Shown here piece after piece: positions 32,375 to 44,892 of a DNA stretch of 64,000 nt. Within the stretch, counting starts at the first letter, position 1. Every line of letters begins with the position of its first letter. The notes beneath the pieces are model-generated. The model saw nothing but the letters and a program-made list of their open reading frames with translations. It ran no database searches and was not told where the DNA came from. The translations under genes were made by a program, and so were the position numbers. Source of the stretch: Polyodon spathula (taxonomy: Eukaryota > Chordata > Actinopteri > Acipenseriformes > Polyodontidae); assembly GCF_017654505.1 (NCBI RefSeq), contig NC_054537.1:1715039-1779038 (forward strand), read 5' to 3'.

Positions 32375-33041
32375 AGAAATGCTGCAAACATGGGGTGAAG
32401 ATGATCACTCAGTACCATTAAGTAGCGATTAGCATTGGTAATGAGTGCACCCATACCATGCCAGGAAAATGCGCCCCACAACATTATGGAACCACCAGAA
32501 CCCTTCACTGTTGGTCTTTAGGTTGGCGCCACACATACACTCGTCCATTTGTCAGGAACTTGGTGAAGGATGATTCATCTGACCATATCACATTTCTCCA
32601 CTGCTCAATAATCCATTGCCTGTGCTCTTTGCACCACTGGACTCACAAGTGTGCACTGCCAGGTGTGATGAGCAGTTTGTGCTCTGCAACCTGACTATGG
32701 TATCCCGCTCTATAGAGTTCACAGCGGACCGTTTTTGATGAAACTGGCTGCTCGCACCCCCGGTTGAAATTTGCAGTCGATTGATTTGCAGTTGCTCGCC
32801 TGTTTTGCCTTGCACTTCGAATTAATGCACGGACATCACGATCCTGGAGTATGCACTTCCGCCCACTGTTGCCCTTTGCTGATGATGTCTTTCCCTAGGA
32901 GTTCCATGCCAACATCATCTTAGACACTGTTGCTCGTGAAACATCAGCAAATTGAGCTGTCTTGGTCACTGAAGCTCCTGCCAAACACGCCCCAACAATC
33001 ATCCCTCTTTTAAAGTCACTGAGGTCTCCTCTTGCAGCCAT
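32375..33041 (-). pseudogene. Tc1/mariner-type transposase pseudogene
   Basis: From 33041 downward the minus strand reads MAARGDLSDFKRG and GASVTKTA...VSRATVSKMM, the N-terminal helix-turn-helix of Tc1-like transposases. GKTSSAK, RDVRAL and SSKTVR follow, then VIWSDESSF (near 32572-32590), the block with the first catalytic Asp, and finally GSIMLWGAFSWHGMGALIT and LSDHLHPM. Several stops and frame changes break it. The remainder with the second Asp and the Glu should follow but is replaced by the 61-base C run. The sequence 32208-32305 beyond the run is not clearly part of it. The N-terminal end abuts the Ty3-type fragment at 33042 with no inverted repeat visible. Confidence 0.85.
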
Positions 33042-34126
33042 ACTAGCCAGTCTGATTGAGCCCTCAGACAGTCCCTGGACGTCACCATTGGTGATAGTGC
33101 CCAAGAAAAATGGCGAGTGGAGGTTCTGTGTGGACTACAGGCGGCCGAACGAGGTAACCAAGAAGGACTCATACCCCTCCCCCGCATTGATGAGTTGCTG
33201 GACCTGGTAGCCTGATCCACCAGGTTCTCTTCTCTGGATCTTAAGAGCGGCTACTGGCAGGTAGGCTGGGCACCCGACGCATGGCCAAAAATGTGTTTTC
33301 CACTGGCAGGGGCTCTGGACAACCTCCTGGTGAACGGAGCCTCCTTCCAGTCTGCCCTAGACGCACTCAGGAGAGAGCTGGAAAGCGTGGCTTCAGCTGA
33401 GCTGAAGCTCCACCCAGCGGTTCATCCCGGAATGGCCCACACCCACTGGCCAGAGACAGCTGTGATGGTTCCTGGGCCTGGCCTTCTATTACCGCACTTC
33501 ATCCAGGAAGGCACTGACCCAGTCACCAGTGCTCTCCTCACCCGACCCCAGCCTGCCATTCCTCCTAGACACCGACGGCAGCAATGATGAGATAGGAGCC
33601 GTACTGTCCTGAGGGGGCCAAAGCAGCGTGGCGCTGCTGTGTAACTAGGCAGGAGCTATAGGAGGGAGGTTCGAGAGAAGAAGTTGAGCGAACAGGAAGA
33701 GGAGTGGGGCCCCACAGCAGAGGTGAGCAGGGCCAGGGTGGTCACCTGCATGTAGCTTACAACCATTGATGCTGTGGAGTGGCGGCACCAGCAGGACAAG
33801 GATCCAGGAACGACCTCCTCCAGGAAAGACCCCCCTGGTATGGATAGCGCCCCATTCCACAGCCACTAGAGCTTTGTGGTCCCAGTGGAAGGGACTGAGG
33901 CTCTGAGACTTCTGCAGCTCCAGTGGAAGGAACCAGCTACTGGAGAAGCAAGGTGGCAGATGGTATTCACTCAAGCTCTGAATTAAGCGATGCTGAGGGT
34001 GCACCATGGAGTTCCAGGTATCGGACACTTTGGGGTAACCAAGACCCTGCATAGGCTGCGGCAGGGTTTCTACGGGGAGCAGTGTAGATGAGATGTTGAG
34101 GACTTCTGCCACTGCTGCGACAGTTA
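33042..34126 (+). pseudogene. Ty3-type retrotransposon pol fragment (RT, RNase H, integrase zinc finger)
   Basis: In plus-strand order: SLIEPSDSPWTSPLVIVPKK and WRFCVDYRRPN (33050-33150), the start of a Ty3-type reverse transcriptase; LDLKSGYWQV (about 33237-33265); then, after a deletion, LDNLLVNGASFQSALDAL (from 33310), where the family has YLDD followed by LLVHG. PFLLDTDGSNDEIGAVLS (about 33556) is the RNase H start. GHFGVTKTLHRLRQ and CHCCDS (34020-34125) form the HHCC integrase finger. Stops and shifts occur throughout. The fragment is cut at 34126 by the CR1-type LINE and resumes at 36894. It has no LTRs of its own in view. Confidence 0.85.
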
Positions 34127-34195
34127 AGAACATAAGAACATAAGAAAGTTTACAAACGAGAGGAGGCCATTCGGCCCATCTTGCTCGTTTGGTTG

Positions 34196-34762
34196 TTAGT
34201 AGCTTATTGATCCCAAAATCTCATCAAGCAGCTTCTTGAAGGATCCCAGGGTGTCAGCTTCAACAACATTACTGGGGAGTTGATTCCAGACCCTCACAAT
34301 TCTCTGTGTAAAAAAGTGTCTCCTATTTTCTGTTCTGAATGCCCCTTTTTCTAAACTCCATTTGTGACCCCTGGTCCTTGTTTCTTTTTTCAGGCTGAAA
34401 AAGTCCCTTGGGTCGACACTGTCAATACCTTTTAGAATTTTGAATGCTTGAATTAGGTCGCCACGTAGTCTTCTTTGTTCAAGACTGAACAGATTCAATT
34501 CTTTTAGCCTGTCTGCATATGACATGCCTTCTAAGCCCGGAATAATTCTGGTCGCTCTTCTTTGCACTCTTTCTAGAGCAGCAATATCTTTTTTATAGCG
34601 AGGTGACCAGAACTGAACACAATATTCAAGATGAGGTCTTACTAGTGCATTGTACAGTTTTAACATTACTTCCCTTGATTTAAATTCAACACTTTTCACA
34701 ATGTATCCGAGCATCTTGTTAGCCTTTTTTATAGCTTCCCCACATTGCCTAGATGAAGACAT
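34196..34762 (-). pseudogene. LINE ORF2 C-terminal region
   Basis: The frame reads KLYNALVRPHLEYCVQFWSP, then ALERVQRRATRIIPGL, LFSLEQRRLRGDLIQAFKIL and VWNQLPSNVVEA...SFKKLLD, which is the CR1-type thumb and C-terminus, ending in a stop at 34196. The untranslated tail runs to 34127. The tandem array at 63315-64000 appears to be built from the LYN-LVR-HL-EY-VQ part of a related element. Confidence 0.9.
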
Positions 34763-34782
34763 TTCTGAGTCAACAAAAACTC

Positions 34783-35841
34783 CTAGGTCTTTTTCATAGA
34801 TTCCTTCTCCAATTTCAATTTATAATGTACATTTTTATTTCCTGCGTGCAGTACCTTACACTTTTCTCTATTAAATGTCATTTGCCATGTGTCTGCCCAG
34901 TTCTGAATCTTGTCTAGATCATTTTGAATGACCTTTGCTGCTGCAACAGTGTTTGCCACTCCTCCTACTTTTGTGTCGTCTGCAAATTTAACAAGTTTGC
35001 TTACTATACCAGAATCTAAATCATTAATGTAGATTAGGAATAGCAGAGGACCTAATACTGATCCCTGTGGTACACCGCTGGTTACCACACTCCATTCTGA
35101 GGTTTTTCCTCTAATCAGTACTTTCTGTTTTCTACATGTTAACCACTCCCTAATCCATGTACATGCGTTTCCTTGAATCCCAACTGCGTTCAGTTTGAGA
35201 ATTAATCTTTTGTGCGGGACTTTGTCAAAAGCTTTCTGGAAATCTAAATAAACCATGTCATATGCTTTGCAATTATCCATTATCGATGTTGCATCCTCAA
35301 AAAAATCAAGCAAGTTAGTTAGGCACGATCTCCCTTTCCTAAAACCATGTTGACTGTCTCCCAGTACCCTGTTACCATATAGGTAATTTTCCATTTTGGA
35401 TCTTATTATAGTTTCCATAAGTTTGCATATAATAGAAGTCAGGCTTACTGGTCTGTAGTTACCTGGTTCAGTTTTGTTTCCCTTTTTGTGGATCGGTATT
35501 ACGTTTGCAATTTTCCAGTCTGTCGGTACCACCCCTGTGTCAAGAGACTGCTGCATGATCTTGGTTAGCGGTTTGTAAATTACTTCTTTCATTTCTTTGA
35601 GTACTACTGGGAGGATCTCATCCGGCCCAGGGGATTTGTTTATTTTAAGAGCTCCTAGTCCCTTTAACACTTCTGCCTCAGTTATGCTAAAGTTATTTAA
35701 AACTGGACAGGAACTGGATGACATGTGGGGCATGTTGTCAGTATCTTCCTTTGTAAAAACTTGTGAAAAGTAATCATTTAACATATTTGCTATTTTTTTT
35801 TTTCTTCCTCTACGATTTTGCCATTTGTATCTCTTAAACAT
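34783..35841 (-). pseudogene. LINE reverse transcriptase region
   Basis: A 352-residue open frame, of which residues from about 17 are in the LINE phase. Blocks seen: INKSPGPDEI, NYRPVSLTS, QHGFRKGRSC, YLDFQKAFDKV (first catalytic Asp, residue 200), TSGVPQGSVLGPLLFLIYIN and FADD (residues 286-289, catalytic Asp pair), then WQMTFNREKCKVLH. All catalytic residues are present. The frame is lost near 34785-34800, after LEKES, and continues in another phase with YEKDLGVFVDSEM. Confidence 0.9.
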
Positions 35842-36893
35842 TTAATCTCCTCTTTGAATGTTCTCTTGCTGTTGTAATATTGGAAAAACATTTTGGAATT
35901 GGTTTTAGCTCCCTTAGCAATGTTCATTTCTATTTCTCTCTTGGCCTTTCTAACTTCCTTTTTGACTTGCATTTGCAGTTCTGTGTACTCTTTCTGCGTA
36001 CTTTCTTTTTGGTCCTTTTTTAATGCTCTGTAAAGTGCCTTTTTTCGCTGAATATTTTTTTTAATTGATCTATTAAACCATTTTGGCAATTTAGTTTTAC
36101 ATTTAGATTTGTCTACTTTAGGGATGTAATTGTTTTGCGCCTCTAGTACTACATTTTTGAAGAACAACCATCCTTCTTCTGTGGGTGTTTTCTCTATTTT
36201 ACTCCAATCTACTTCTGTTAGTCTCTGTTTCATGCCTTCATAGTTTGCTTTTCTAAAATTGTAAACCTTAACTTTAGTCTTTACTTTTGGGGATTTAAAA
36301 AACACTTCAAATGAGACCATGTTATGGTCTGAGTTTGCCAGTGGTTCTCTGACCTCTGTTTTAGTTATTCTATCTTCGTTATTTGAAAAGACTAAATCAA
36401 GGCATGCCTCCCCTCTAGTGGGTGCCTTCACAAATTGTGTTAGGAAGCAGTCATTTGTCATTTCCACCATTTCTATTTCATCCTTCGCGCTACCCACCGG
36501 GTTTTCCCATTTTATTTGGGGGAAGTTGAAATCCCCCATTAGTATGGCTTCTCCTTTGCTACACACATTTCTAATGTCATTGTATAACAGATTATTGTGC
36601 TCACCGTCTGAATCTGGCGGTCTATAGCATGCTCCTATTATTATGCCTTTTGAATTTTTGTCCGTTATTCTGATCCATATTGATTCGGTTTTATTTTCTT
36701 TGTCCAGGTTTAACACCTGGGCTTCAAGACTGTTTCTTATGTATAGCGCTGCCCCTCCTCCTCTTCTGTCCTGCCTGTCTTTCCTATACAGTGTATACCC
36801 ACAAATATTATATTCGTCCCCATCACTCTCAGACAACCAAGTTTCAGTAACACCTATCACATCATAGTTACCTGTTAGTGCAGTAGCTTCAAG
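35790..36893 (-). pseudogene. LINE endonuclease region
   Basis: The open frame (continuing upstream into foreign sequence to 37013) shows the APE-type endonuclease blocks: VTETWL (catalytic Glu), YRKDRQDRRGGGAALYI, YRPPDSDGE, MGDFNFP (Asp and Asn) and NSDHNMVSFE (final Asp-His). It is followed by the linker WFNRSIKKNIQRKKALYRA and the start of the palm approach. It is interrupted at a run of A on the minus strand near 35797-35808, where the reading passes into the frame of the reverse transcriptase, so a homopolymer indel is the likely break. Confidence 0.85.
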
Positions 36894-37095
36894 TTGCCCC
36901 GCCTGCAGATCGGTCAGTGCAAGCAGTTGAACATCCACAAGACCCTCACCACTCCACGCCACCCTCAGAGTGATGGTCTCGTTGAGAGGTTCAACTGTAC
37001 TCTCACAGTGCACTCACAATCAGCACCGTCAGTCACCATGCATCCTGCATTCCTGCCTTGCTCATGTGCCAGCCTCTGGGAACCAAGATCGCTAC
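36894..37095 (+). pseudogene. Ty3-type integrase fragment, continuation of 33042-34126
   Basis: After the LINE the plus strand reads [20 protein letters not shown] and ERFNCTLT, the well-known C-terminal part of the Ty3-type integrase core (TTPxHPQSDGxVERFN), including the Glu of the catalytic DDE triad. Compared with complete elements the segment between the HHCC finger and this block is missing, so a deletion accompanied or followed the LINE insertion. The following TA repeat ends the similarity. Confidence 0.85.
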
Positions 37096-37097
37096 TA

Positions 37098-37505
<408 letters not shown>

Positions 37506-37510
37506 GGGGC

Positions 37511-38078
37511 TGTGGCTAAGTGATGAATTCATGCAGGTGAGTGCAGTGCAGTGTGGAGTAATGACACAGACGATGATTTACAGGTGCAAGGGTGTTTATT
37601 AAATGATTGTAATGTCCAGTGCCTTATAGCGAACCTGTAAATAATAATAATAATGTTGGAAGTGGTACAGCGTCATGTATCACTTCTGATTTATAATCCC
37701 ACGGGTTTGACTCGTAACCCAAAGTCTGATTCCTTCACCCACACAAAACACAAAACACAAAACACAGACACAATATTGACAGTGTGTGATTTTAGTGCTC
37801 GTGGTGCAAAAGACAGTTCCTGTAGTGGGAAGGTGAGGGGTGATATTTGGATTTTTCGCTGGCCTGCGGCTGCAGCTCCGGATTGTGCTCAGTATTCTTA
37901 GTGAGAAAACGACACACAAGACAAACAGTGTTATTACACAGACAACGCAGAACACTCACGGTTTTGATACACAATGCATGCTCCTTCTTGGTTATTTAGC
38001 TTAACCATTTGCAAAGGAACAGATCACTGAAGCTACGCCCCCCTATTTATACCCTCGCCCATGACCCCTAGGTTAACA
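37511..38078 (-). mobile_element. Probable solo LTR (family C) with 5-bp target duplication
   Basis: On the minus strand the segment starts TGTTAACC and ends TTAGCCACA, and it is flanked by perfect GGGGC repeats (37506-37510 and 38079-38083). A strong TATA box (TATAAATAG, 38051-38043) lies only about 28 bases from the LTR start, so U3 would be very short. An AATAAA hexamer (37600-37595) is about 85 bases from the end. This is the layout of an LTR in minus orientation. No internal region is present. The alternative is that U3 extends to about 38211, where an imperfect AGGGGT repeat occurs. Confidence 0.7.
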
Positions 38079-38083
38079 GGGGC

Positions 38084-39284
38084 ATCTGCTCCTCCAATCC
38101 TCAGATGCCACGTGGTCTTGCGATTTGCTTAAGGTTGCTCTGTTCCTTCTTTCTAGTGCCCTCACAGGTCGGGAAGGAGATCTAACACCAAGCGTCATTC
38201 GATCTCTGTCATAGGGGTATTTTTTAAAGTGTTTATAACCCTCTCTGAAACAGTTTCATGAACTGCTAACTGGAATTAATTAATTCATTAAAATGATCTT
38301 TAAAAAAATAAAAATAAATAACAAATGTCCTGAACAAAGTATTCCTTGTATAGGCATGTTGGGTTTAATTAGTCAGTGAAAATTAATTTAATCGCAGGAC
38401 ACAGTATTTAAACCTTGATGACACATTTTCATTAAATATCTCTAAAGGAATACACTCAGTTACACTTTATTAACACTGCAATTGCACAGTTCCAAGTTCA
38501 ATGTTTAATTATTAAATATAAAACAGCTTGCAGACATGATTAAAGAATAGTCTTACTGCATGTCCGTGACATAGGGGCTCATTACCTTTGTGTTGTATTG
38601 TAAGATACAATTCAGGGGTAAGAACATTGGGACTCCAGAGCTCCCTTTTTTTAATTCCATCTTGCCACTATTTGTTTTCCAGAGAGAATGATCCTAGCGT
38701 GTGTTCTTCCTTCATGTGTGTGGGGAGGAGGCATACAGTGTTGCAGTGGAGCTGCACATTGACGGATCGATGCTGATGATCGGCGCTGTCGTGTATAGGT
38801 TACATTGGGCAGGTATACGACTGTAAGCTTTATAGGGATAACAAATGCATTACTGTATGCATCATGGTATGATCACTGTGCTGAACTAGCCCACATGAAG
38901 AAAAAAAAACAGAACATTTAATCTTTTCACCAGCAACCGGCAAGGCGCTACAAAAGCTGTCAGGTGGCAACCCTCTCTGTGTCACTATGTTATAACTTGC
39001 TCTGAATGCATGCATTATTATTGCTGTAGTCCAGCCAGAGATATACATTCCCATATATCAATAAGTGTCACAGGTGGCTGTCATAACCTCGTTTTGCCTG
39101 TAGATTTGTTAGCTGTAGTTTTGGCATCTTAACAGCATTTTCATCTGATTCATAGTGCTCTGTAGGTAAACAGATTGGAATACATAGATGATGGTTGCTG
39201 TGATAAATACAAATTGATTTCATATGGACCTGTGTATACCTGTGGGCAGTTATTCAATTACAGCTTCCATTCTGACATGTTTTT
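38084..39284. other. No gene seen
   Basis: AT-rich, unique-looking sequence. Short frames at 38588-38776 and 38830-39054 lack domains. Confidence 0.4.
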
Positions 39285-39410
39285 AAATTATTAAAACGTA
39301 CTTCTGAGCTATTTACTATACTTATAAAAATTTTGTGGTGTATACATGTACAAAATGTTCTTAACGTGTACAACTTTTTGCATGATGCAATGACATAGTC
39401 TATCAGCATA
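39285..39410. mobile_element. Degenerate left-half remnant of the telomere-core MITE
   Basis: GAGCTATTTACTATACTTAT and TTCTTAACGTGTACAACTTT then TTGCATGATGC follow the order of the left arm of 6656-7021 with many changes. Confidence 0.45.
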
Positions 39411-42400
39411 AAATAGTGTAACATTGTTGTCTTATTTTACAACAGGGGGCTGAGATAATTCACAGAGAAGATGTCCTGTACTACAAGCTTCACATCATTG
39501 GTAGCATGTTGTATATTTCTTCCTTTTTTCAGGGCTCACTATTTCTGTCCTATCATCTCCCAGAGATGAATGAAGCCTGAAAGCCCTCCTCCCACTGGAG
39601 CTGCAGCTCCCTCCAGGGGGCTATCGGATTGGATTTCTGCCTCTCCAGAGGGATCTCTCATATTAGGTCGTCTCTTGCTGTAAGCAGTGCTCTTCATTGT
39701 TAGACTATTTGTCAGCTTTTGCCCTGGCACGCTGATATCAGGGACTCTACATTGTTATGTTATTATTGTTGTTATTAAGGAAGAGGGGCAGTTTGTTTGT
39801 TTCTAGGTGTACTGCCCTTGATTTACAGTAGCTTCCTGATATGCTTTAGTTCTCATCAGCTTGTGGGGTTCGTGTCTTGTTGTCGGTGTTGGTAGCTGCA
39901 TGCCGAGCCCTGTTTTAACATCACCATCAGGATTAAACAGCACCAGTAGTGGCCCGACTAATCTGATGAACAGGAGCGACGACACGGCTGTTGTTAAGAA
40001 CACTTGGGTGTTGCCATTTTCCTGCAATTTTGTTACTGAGACGTTGCATCCTAAAATATATTGTTGCAGAACAGATTTGTTATTCAATTTATGGAACAGG
40101 AAAGTGTTTTTTTTTATTGTACATTTTATGTATATAATGGTCTGTTTTGCAACAGGCAATCTATCGATTTAGCTATCAATTTTTCTTAAAGGGTTAATTT
40201 GCAAACTGTATAATTCCCTACCTGTCAGGCACAGAATCTGGGATCTGGGGCGTTCCGGCACAAATGAACCCCTGACCTCTGTACAGAACATTATATGAAG
40301 AGTGAAGCTCACAAAAAAAAACACTTATTTGGAGAAATGTGGTAGGAAAGGAGTAAAAAAAACTAAACAAATAAACAGGATGCCGTCCACGTCACGAAAC
40401 AGCCGATCCTCATTAACAACAAACACCAAGGACATGAAAAACCACGCTGGCTATCGCTATCCTGCAGGCCCTTCCACAAGGAGCTGATAAGACTCCACAG
40501 TAATGAGAACGCTGTGGAGTTCTTTCTTATGAATTGATAGGATACCCTGAAACATGTGTTGACAGTGAAGTCTCACCCAGATGAAGGAAGCTGGATTCTT
40601 CATGGAAGTAACTGCATGATCAAAGGCACTAGATTGGTAGTATAGGAGACTGGGGTCATTCATTTCTGCATGGTCCAATCAGCTGCAGTGCTTGACTTGA
40701 TAACACGGCCCTGCCCAATGTGACTCGTTCAAGAGGGGGACCCCATGTGATGTGTGAAAGGCCAGTCATTTTATGTTTCTTTTCAGTTTTATATCCATTA
40801 AGCTGAGGGAACATAACGTCACTGTTTCAAGAACAGGGACTTGAAACCTGGTTCCAGGAGACTGGGAGACCTATTTTAAAGCATGTTTGATGTATCAAAC
40901 CCTTGGTCTCCCCTGGTGTGCCGTGCAGTGGCCTGGAATCTACTCTACTCAACCAAATTCCAAGCCACAAAGTGACTGTGTGTTCCTCAGCTTATGAATT
41001 TCCTAATTATATCCACAAGCTGTTTGCACTCATCCTGTTTATAGTATGAATGGATGTTTATTTTAAAGTTTATTTTAATGGAAGCTTGTGAACCTTATAA
41101 CTTGAGAACAACAATGTTGGATTCATTTGAAAAGGTATATACACATTTGTAATGGTGTGAACTGGAGAGCCAAACGCATCCATGATTGCAGATTACTATA
41201 GCAAAGAATTCCCTGAAAAACAAACATCCACTGCTAATAGAACTCTGCGCATAATCAATATTGCGAGCATACATTAGTGTGATTGCTGTGTTAGGCAAAC
41301 AGTCTCCTTAGTTTATAGCTGTTATCACTCTGAAAGATATTAATGGTGTGAAAAGCATGCCAGCTGTAGTCCCTCCCCCCCTGTCAGTCACACGAAGGTC
41401 AATACTCTTGTTTTGGGTTTCTGATTAAAAAAAACATTGCCTCGTGTGTCTCTAATAAAAACACCTTTCTCCACATGATCAATGCCTGTTCCAAGTTATT
41501 ACACTAACCGATGCATAGTACCTCTGCTGTGAGTCACATAGGATATTAAGTACCAGGAAGCAACAGGTAATGACCAATCATGTACTTCCACCATTGACTG
41601 ACATGCTATCAGCCAGTAACATGACTCAGAAGACGCTTTTTTCAAACTGGACATTAAGACCTATTCAGTTTCAGCGCAAAATATGTAAGATTTATGGAAA
41701 TATTTTGTTAACTAATTGTTGTGGCTGTGAAGAGGTTCAGGATTGCAGCATTAAGTAAAACAAGATGTAATACTTGAAGCTTTAGAATTGCATCAGCCTC
41801 AGAAGCCAGTCTACAGCTTCACTACAGCTTCTAGAAAGGCTTCCTTGTTCCTTCTTACCTGTGGTATTACTGTACCCTGCCTTTTTCGTGAGTGAAGTCA
41901 TGTGTAATCCACGTGTCCTTTATTAATCTCTTGTATCTTCAGAGATCTGTACATGCAGGGTGTATGATTTGTGCAGGCTTTTCATTGTACAGTCAGGGCA
42001 GGATTATGCATGCTATGTATTTTACCCCTTTATTTGTGGTCAATCAATGCTCCATAGCTTTAACCTGTTTTTTATAAATGTCCCCTTGCAGTGGTCAATT
42101 CTCTTGCATTAAGAATGGGGCAGATTACCGAGTGGAAGGAAAAGAAGACTCCTTATCTTCTTAATAGACCCGGACGTCCTCCAGCTTGAGCAGTTTATGA
42201 GCACCCTATACAGTAGCTCTCTAAACTTATAACAGATTAATCTGATTTCTATTGTACAATCTAACAGAAGGGCAAAGAACTGAGAAATTGCAATGGATAA
42301 TAACTATCAAACAGACAAAGGAAAGCAAGGATTGCTGTGGGTTCTGCAGCGAATTGCAGCAGAAGATTTTGAGATTGTTTTCTTCTGATCAGAATTACTG

Positions 42401-43454
42401 TATATGCTTTAGAAAGCCATGACCCTCAGCTGGTCGACTAATGTGAGCCCCAGAGGACAAAAAGGCTTGGAAAAGGGGAATCCAAACTGTAATCATACAG
42501 AACCAGTTCAACCTTTGAAACTGCTGGCCTGCTGGAATCATTTCAGAGAGAATCACTACTAGGGCGCAGTAAGGCAGAGAGCAAAATACTCCTCAACCTG
42601 TTATTATGTTGTAACTGTTTAAGGCAGAAGAAATGATGTTGACAGAAGTTGTAAGACACACATATAAACCTACCACTTTTCAGAGCGGGAGAAGACATTA
42701 ATATTATCATTAGATAAAAGCTTTCAAATCGCTATCTTTAATATCGCTAATATCTTTAAATCTGTATTAATTCTAATTAATATTATTTTATATAAACTTA
42801 GATTTATATTATCATGCAATGCTGGCTCTGAGGATCAGCCTTGATTTTGCCTCCCCAGTGCAACGAATTATACATATTGAATAATGCATCATTTGTACAA
42901 TTCACTTTAAAGGGATAATATTAAATATTAAAGTATATGGAGTAAATTCATTTTAAAATGCCGTTTGACATAGCTACTCTTTACTTGACCTAATTCTTCC
43001 TGCTCATGAATGATAACAGCAGTATTGATTGACTGGCCTCTCAGTCTGTGCTGAGGGGCCAGGACAGTGTGCTGTGACAGCTGAGCTTCTGCCCCTTTAA
43101 CCCTTTGCTGCCCTGGGTATGTTCCCATACCTATTGAATGCCTACTTTCTCAGTGTCAAATATATTGGATGTATTGGACTGGTCAGCACCTGGTTAACCA
43201 TTGCATTACCATTGACTGTCATGGTAGCTGTAGATGATTATGCTATTACAATGTCTGACGTCTTTTCTTTCCAGGAACAACCTTGATAATGAAACGTACT
43301 GTATATTGCAAGGGTTCTATCCTGCATCTGAAACTCTGAAATCTGAAGTTATTAAATATTAATATTGCTGCTATAGTTTTGTATTCAGTTCAGACCTTTT
43401 GTTTGAAAGTTCAACCCTGGCTTTGACAAATACTTGACTTAATTGCATCAGTGC
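39411..43454. other. Long unique-looking stretch, no gene recognised
   Basis: About 4 kb without tandem repeats or recognisable transposon coding sequence. I examined the short frames (for example 39803-40172 on both strands, 41570-41758) and found no domain. It may be intronic or intergenic. Confidence 0.45.
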
Positions 43455-43578
43455 TTTAAAATGGATAATACTTTCAAATCTATCTGATATCCTTATACTC
43501 AGCCTTTGTTTAAAATGGATAATACTTTCAAATCTATCTGATATCTTTATACTCAGCCTTTGTTTAAAATAGATCATA
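43455..43578. repeat. About 60-bp tandem repeat, left part
   Basis: Two to three copies of a unit with AAAATGGATAATACTTTCAA and TATCTTTATACTCAGCCTTT. The same unit recurs at 44893-45015. Confidence 0.9.
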
Positions 43579-44892
43579 CTTTTCTGCAGTGTTACACTGG
43601 GGGGTGGACGCAGGGGGACACAGTCCACTCTCTTTTTTGGAAGGGTGGACTCAGTCCACCCACTATTTTTGATCAAGCTGCATTTTTTGCACACTCTTCA
43701 TTGTTATTTATCTTGAATAGTAGCATAGTTCTCTTCAATACTTCATCCTTTAATATTCCCGACCCAGCTTTCCCTTGCATTGCGTGTGCGTCTGCTCTCT
43801 GGAGCACACACAGTCACTGGAGTCTTTGTACTGAAATTGACAAGCGGCACTGTGCACTGAAATTGACGTGAGAACTGTTTGGGGTGAATTATTTTTTTTT
43901 TTTGTAAACAGTGTAATCACATGATAATAACATGTTGATTCAACGAAGACATTTCGAAAGTAAACTAAGTGAAAATGAATATAACAGCTGACCTTGGGCT
44001 TTTTATCCAAAGATGCCTCCATCATCGATTCTGCTTTCCTAGCAAGATCTCTCTATTTGCTGAAATTAATTGTGAAAGATTATAATATAGTGAAAGTTAT
44101 TTAATATCATATCAGTGTTTAATAAGACACTGCACACCCATTTTACTAGGCTATAATATAAAGCATTCTGTTCTTTATCATGTGACATCAAGGCTCTCTC
44201 TATTTATCTCTCTCTTTATGTGGACGATATATATTTATTCTCCAGTTTTCAATAATCGTTGTGAAATCCAATTAAAAAAAAAAAAAAAAAAAACATTATA
44301 CCAAACATTTTATTGTAAATGTTTAACACTTTTCTTTGGGATCAGTTAGGAGATGTAAATAGTCAGATTGTTTAACAAAAGATTTCATGATCTGGACACA
44401 ACAAGCATTAACATTTTTGAAAAGCCAGTATTGAACCGAATAATAGCCTTGCAGCTGAAAAAAGATTTTTCAAGAACAGGCAAGGATAGGCCTCCTAGTT
44501 TCAAGAGTCTCCTTTTCTTTATTCTGGGCTGGGAACTTTCCATAGACAATCTACCCAGCAGTGAGACTGGCAGCATTTTACAGTCTAGCGTGTGCATACT
44601 ATTAGGTCTGATTACTATACGGATTATTGGTAGCCTATAACAGTTCCAATCTTCACATAATATAATTCTATACATGCACATTTACATTGTCCCATCCAGC
44701 TAACCGTGTGATTTTTCATGGACCCAGGCTCCCCAGTTATTAATATTGTCATCTTATTAGGTGTAAAATTGACTGCACTGATACTGTAGAGGTGAAAAAA
44801 ATCCCCAGGGGGCTTTGGGGTCCACACTGGGGGCTTTATAGCCCTGCCCCCTTGAGCAAAGGAAAACAAGCACCATTGGTCCACATTGTGTA
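43579..44892. mobile_element. Segment separating two parts of one tandem repeat, probable insertion
   Basis: Copies of one repeat lie on both sides, so this 1.3-kb segment was probably inserted. Its left edge (CTGCAGTGTTACACTGGGGG) resembles hAT-type termini that begin CAGTG, and ATACTTTT occurs on both borders, but that word is also part of the repeat. I could not find matching inverted ends or a transposase, so the class is open. Two overlapping frames at 44368-44681 have no domain. Confidence 0.35.

Larger units (their letters stand above)
34127..36893 (-). mobile_element. CR1-type LINE, 5' truncated, inside the Ty3-type fragment
   Basis: The minus strand carries an apurinic endonuclease, a reverse transcriptase and the C-terminal region of a CR1-like (Jockey-superfamily) ORF2. 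It ends in a 3' tail of repeated TTATGTTC octamers (34147-34127), as CR1-type elements do. The 5' end at 36893 starts inside the endonuclease just before the TETWL block, so the N-terminus and any ORF1 are missing. Integrase sequence of the host element lies on both sides (34126 and 36894). Only two frameshifts were seen, so the copy is fairly young. Confidence 0.9.

Noticed and set aside
32194..32508. Gly-rich protein frames on both strands
   Set aside because: They are created by the 61-base C run within the Tc1 relic.
36319..36867. Plus-strand frames of 74-102 residues
   Set aside because: They are antisense shadows of the LINE endonuclease.
37511..38211. LTR extending to 38211
   Set aside because: Only an imperfect AGGGGY repeat supports it, while 38078 gives TG...CA ends with a perfect GGGGC duplication.
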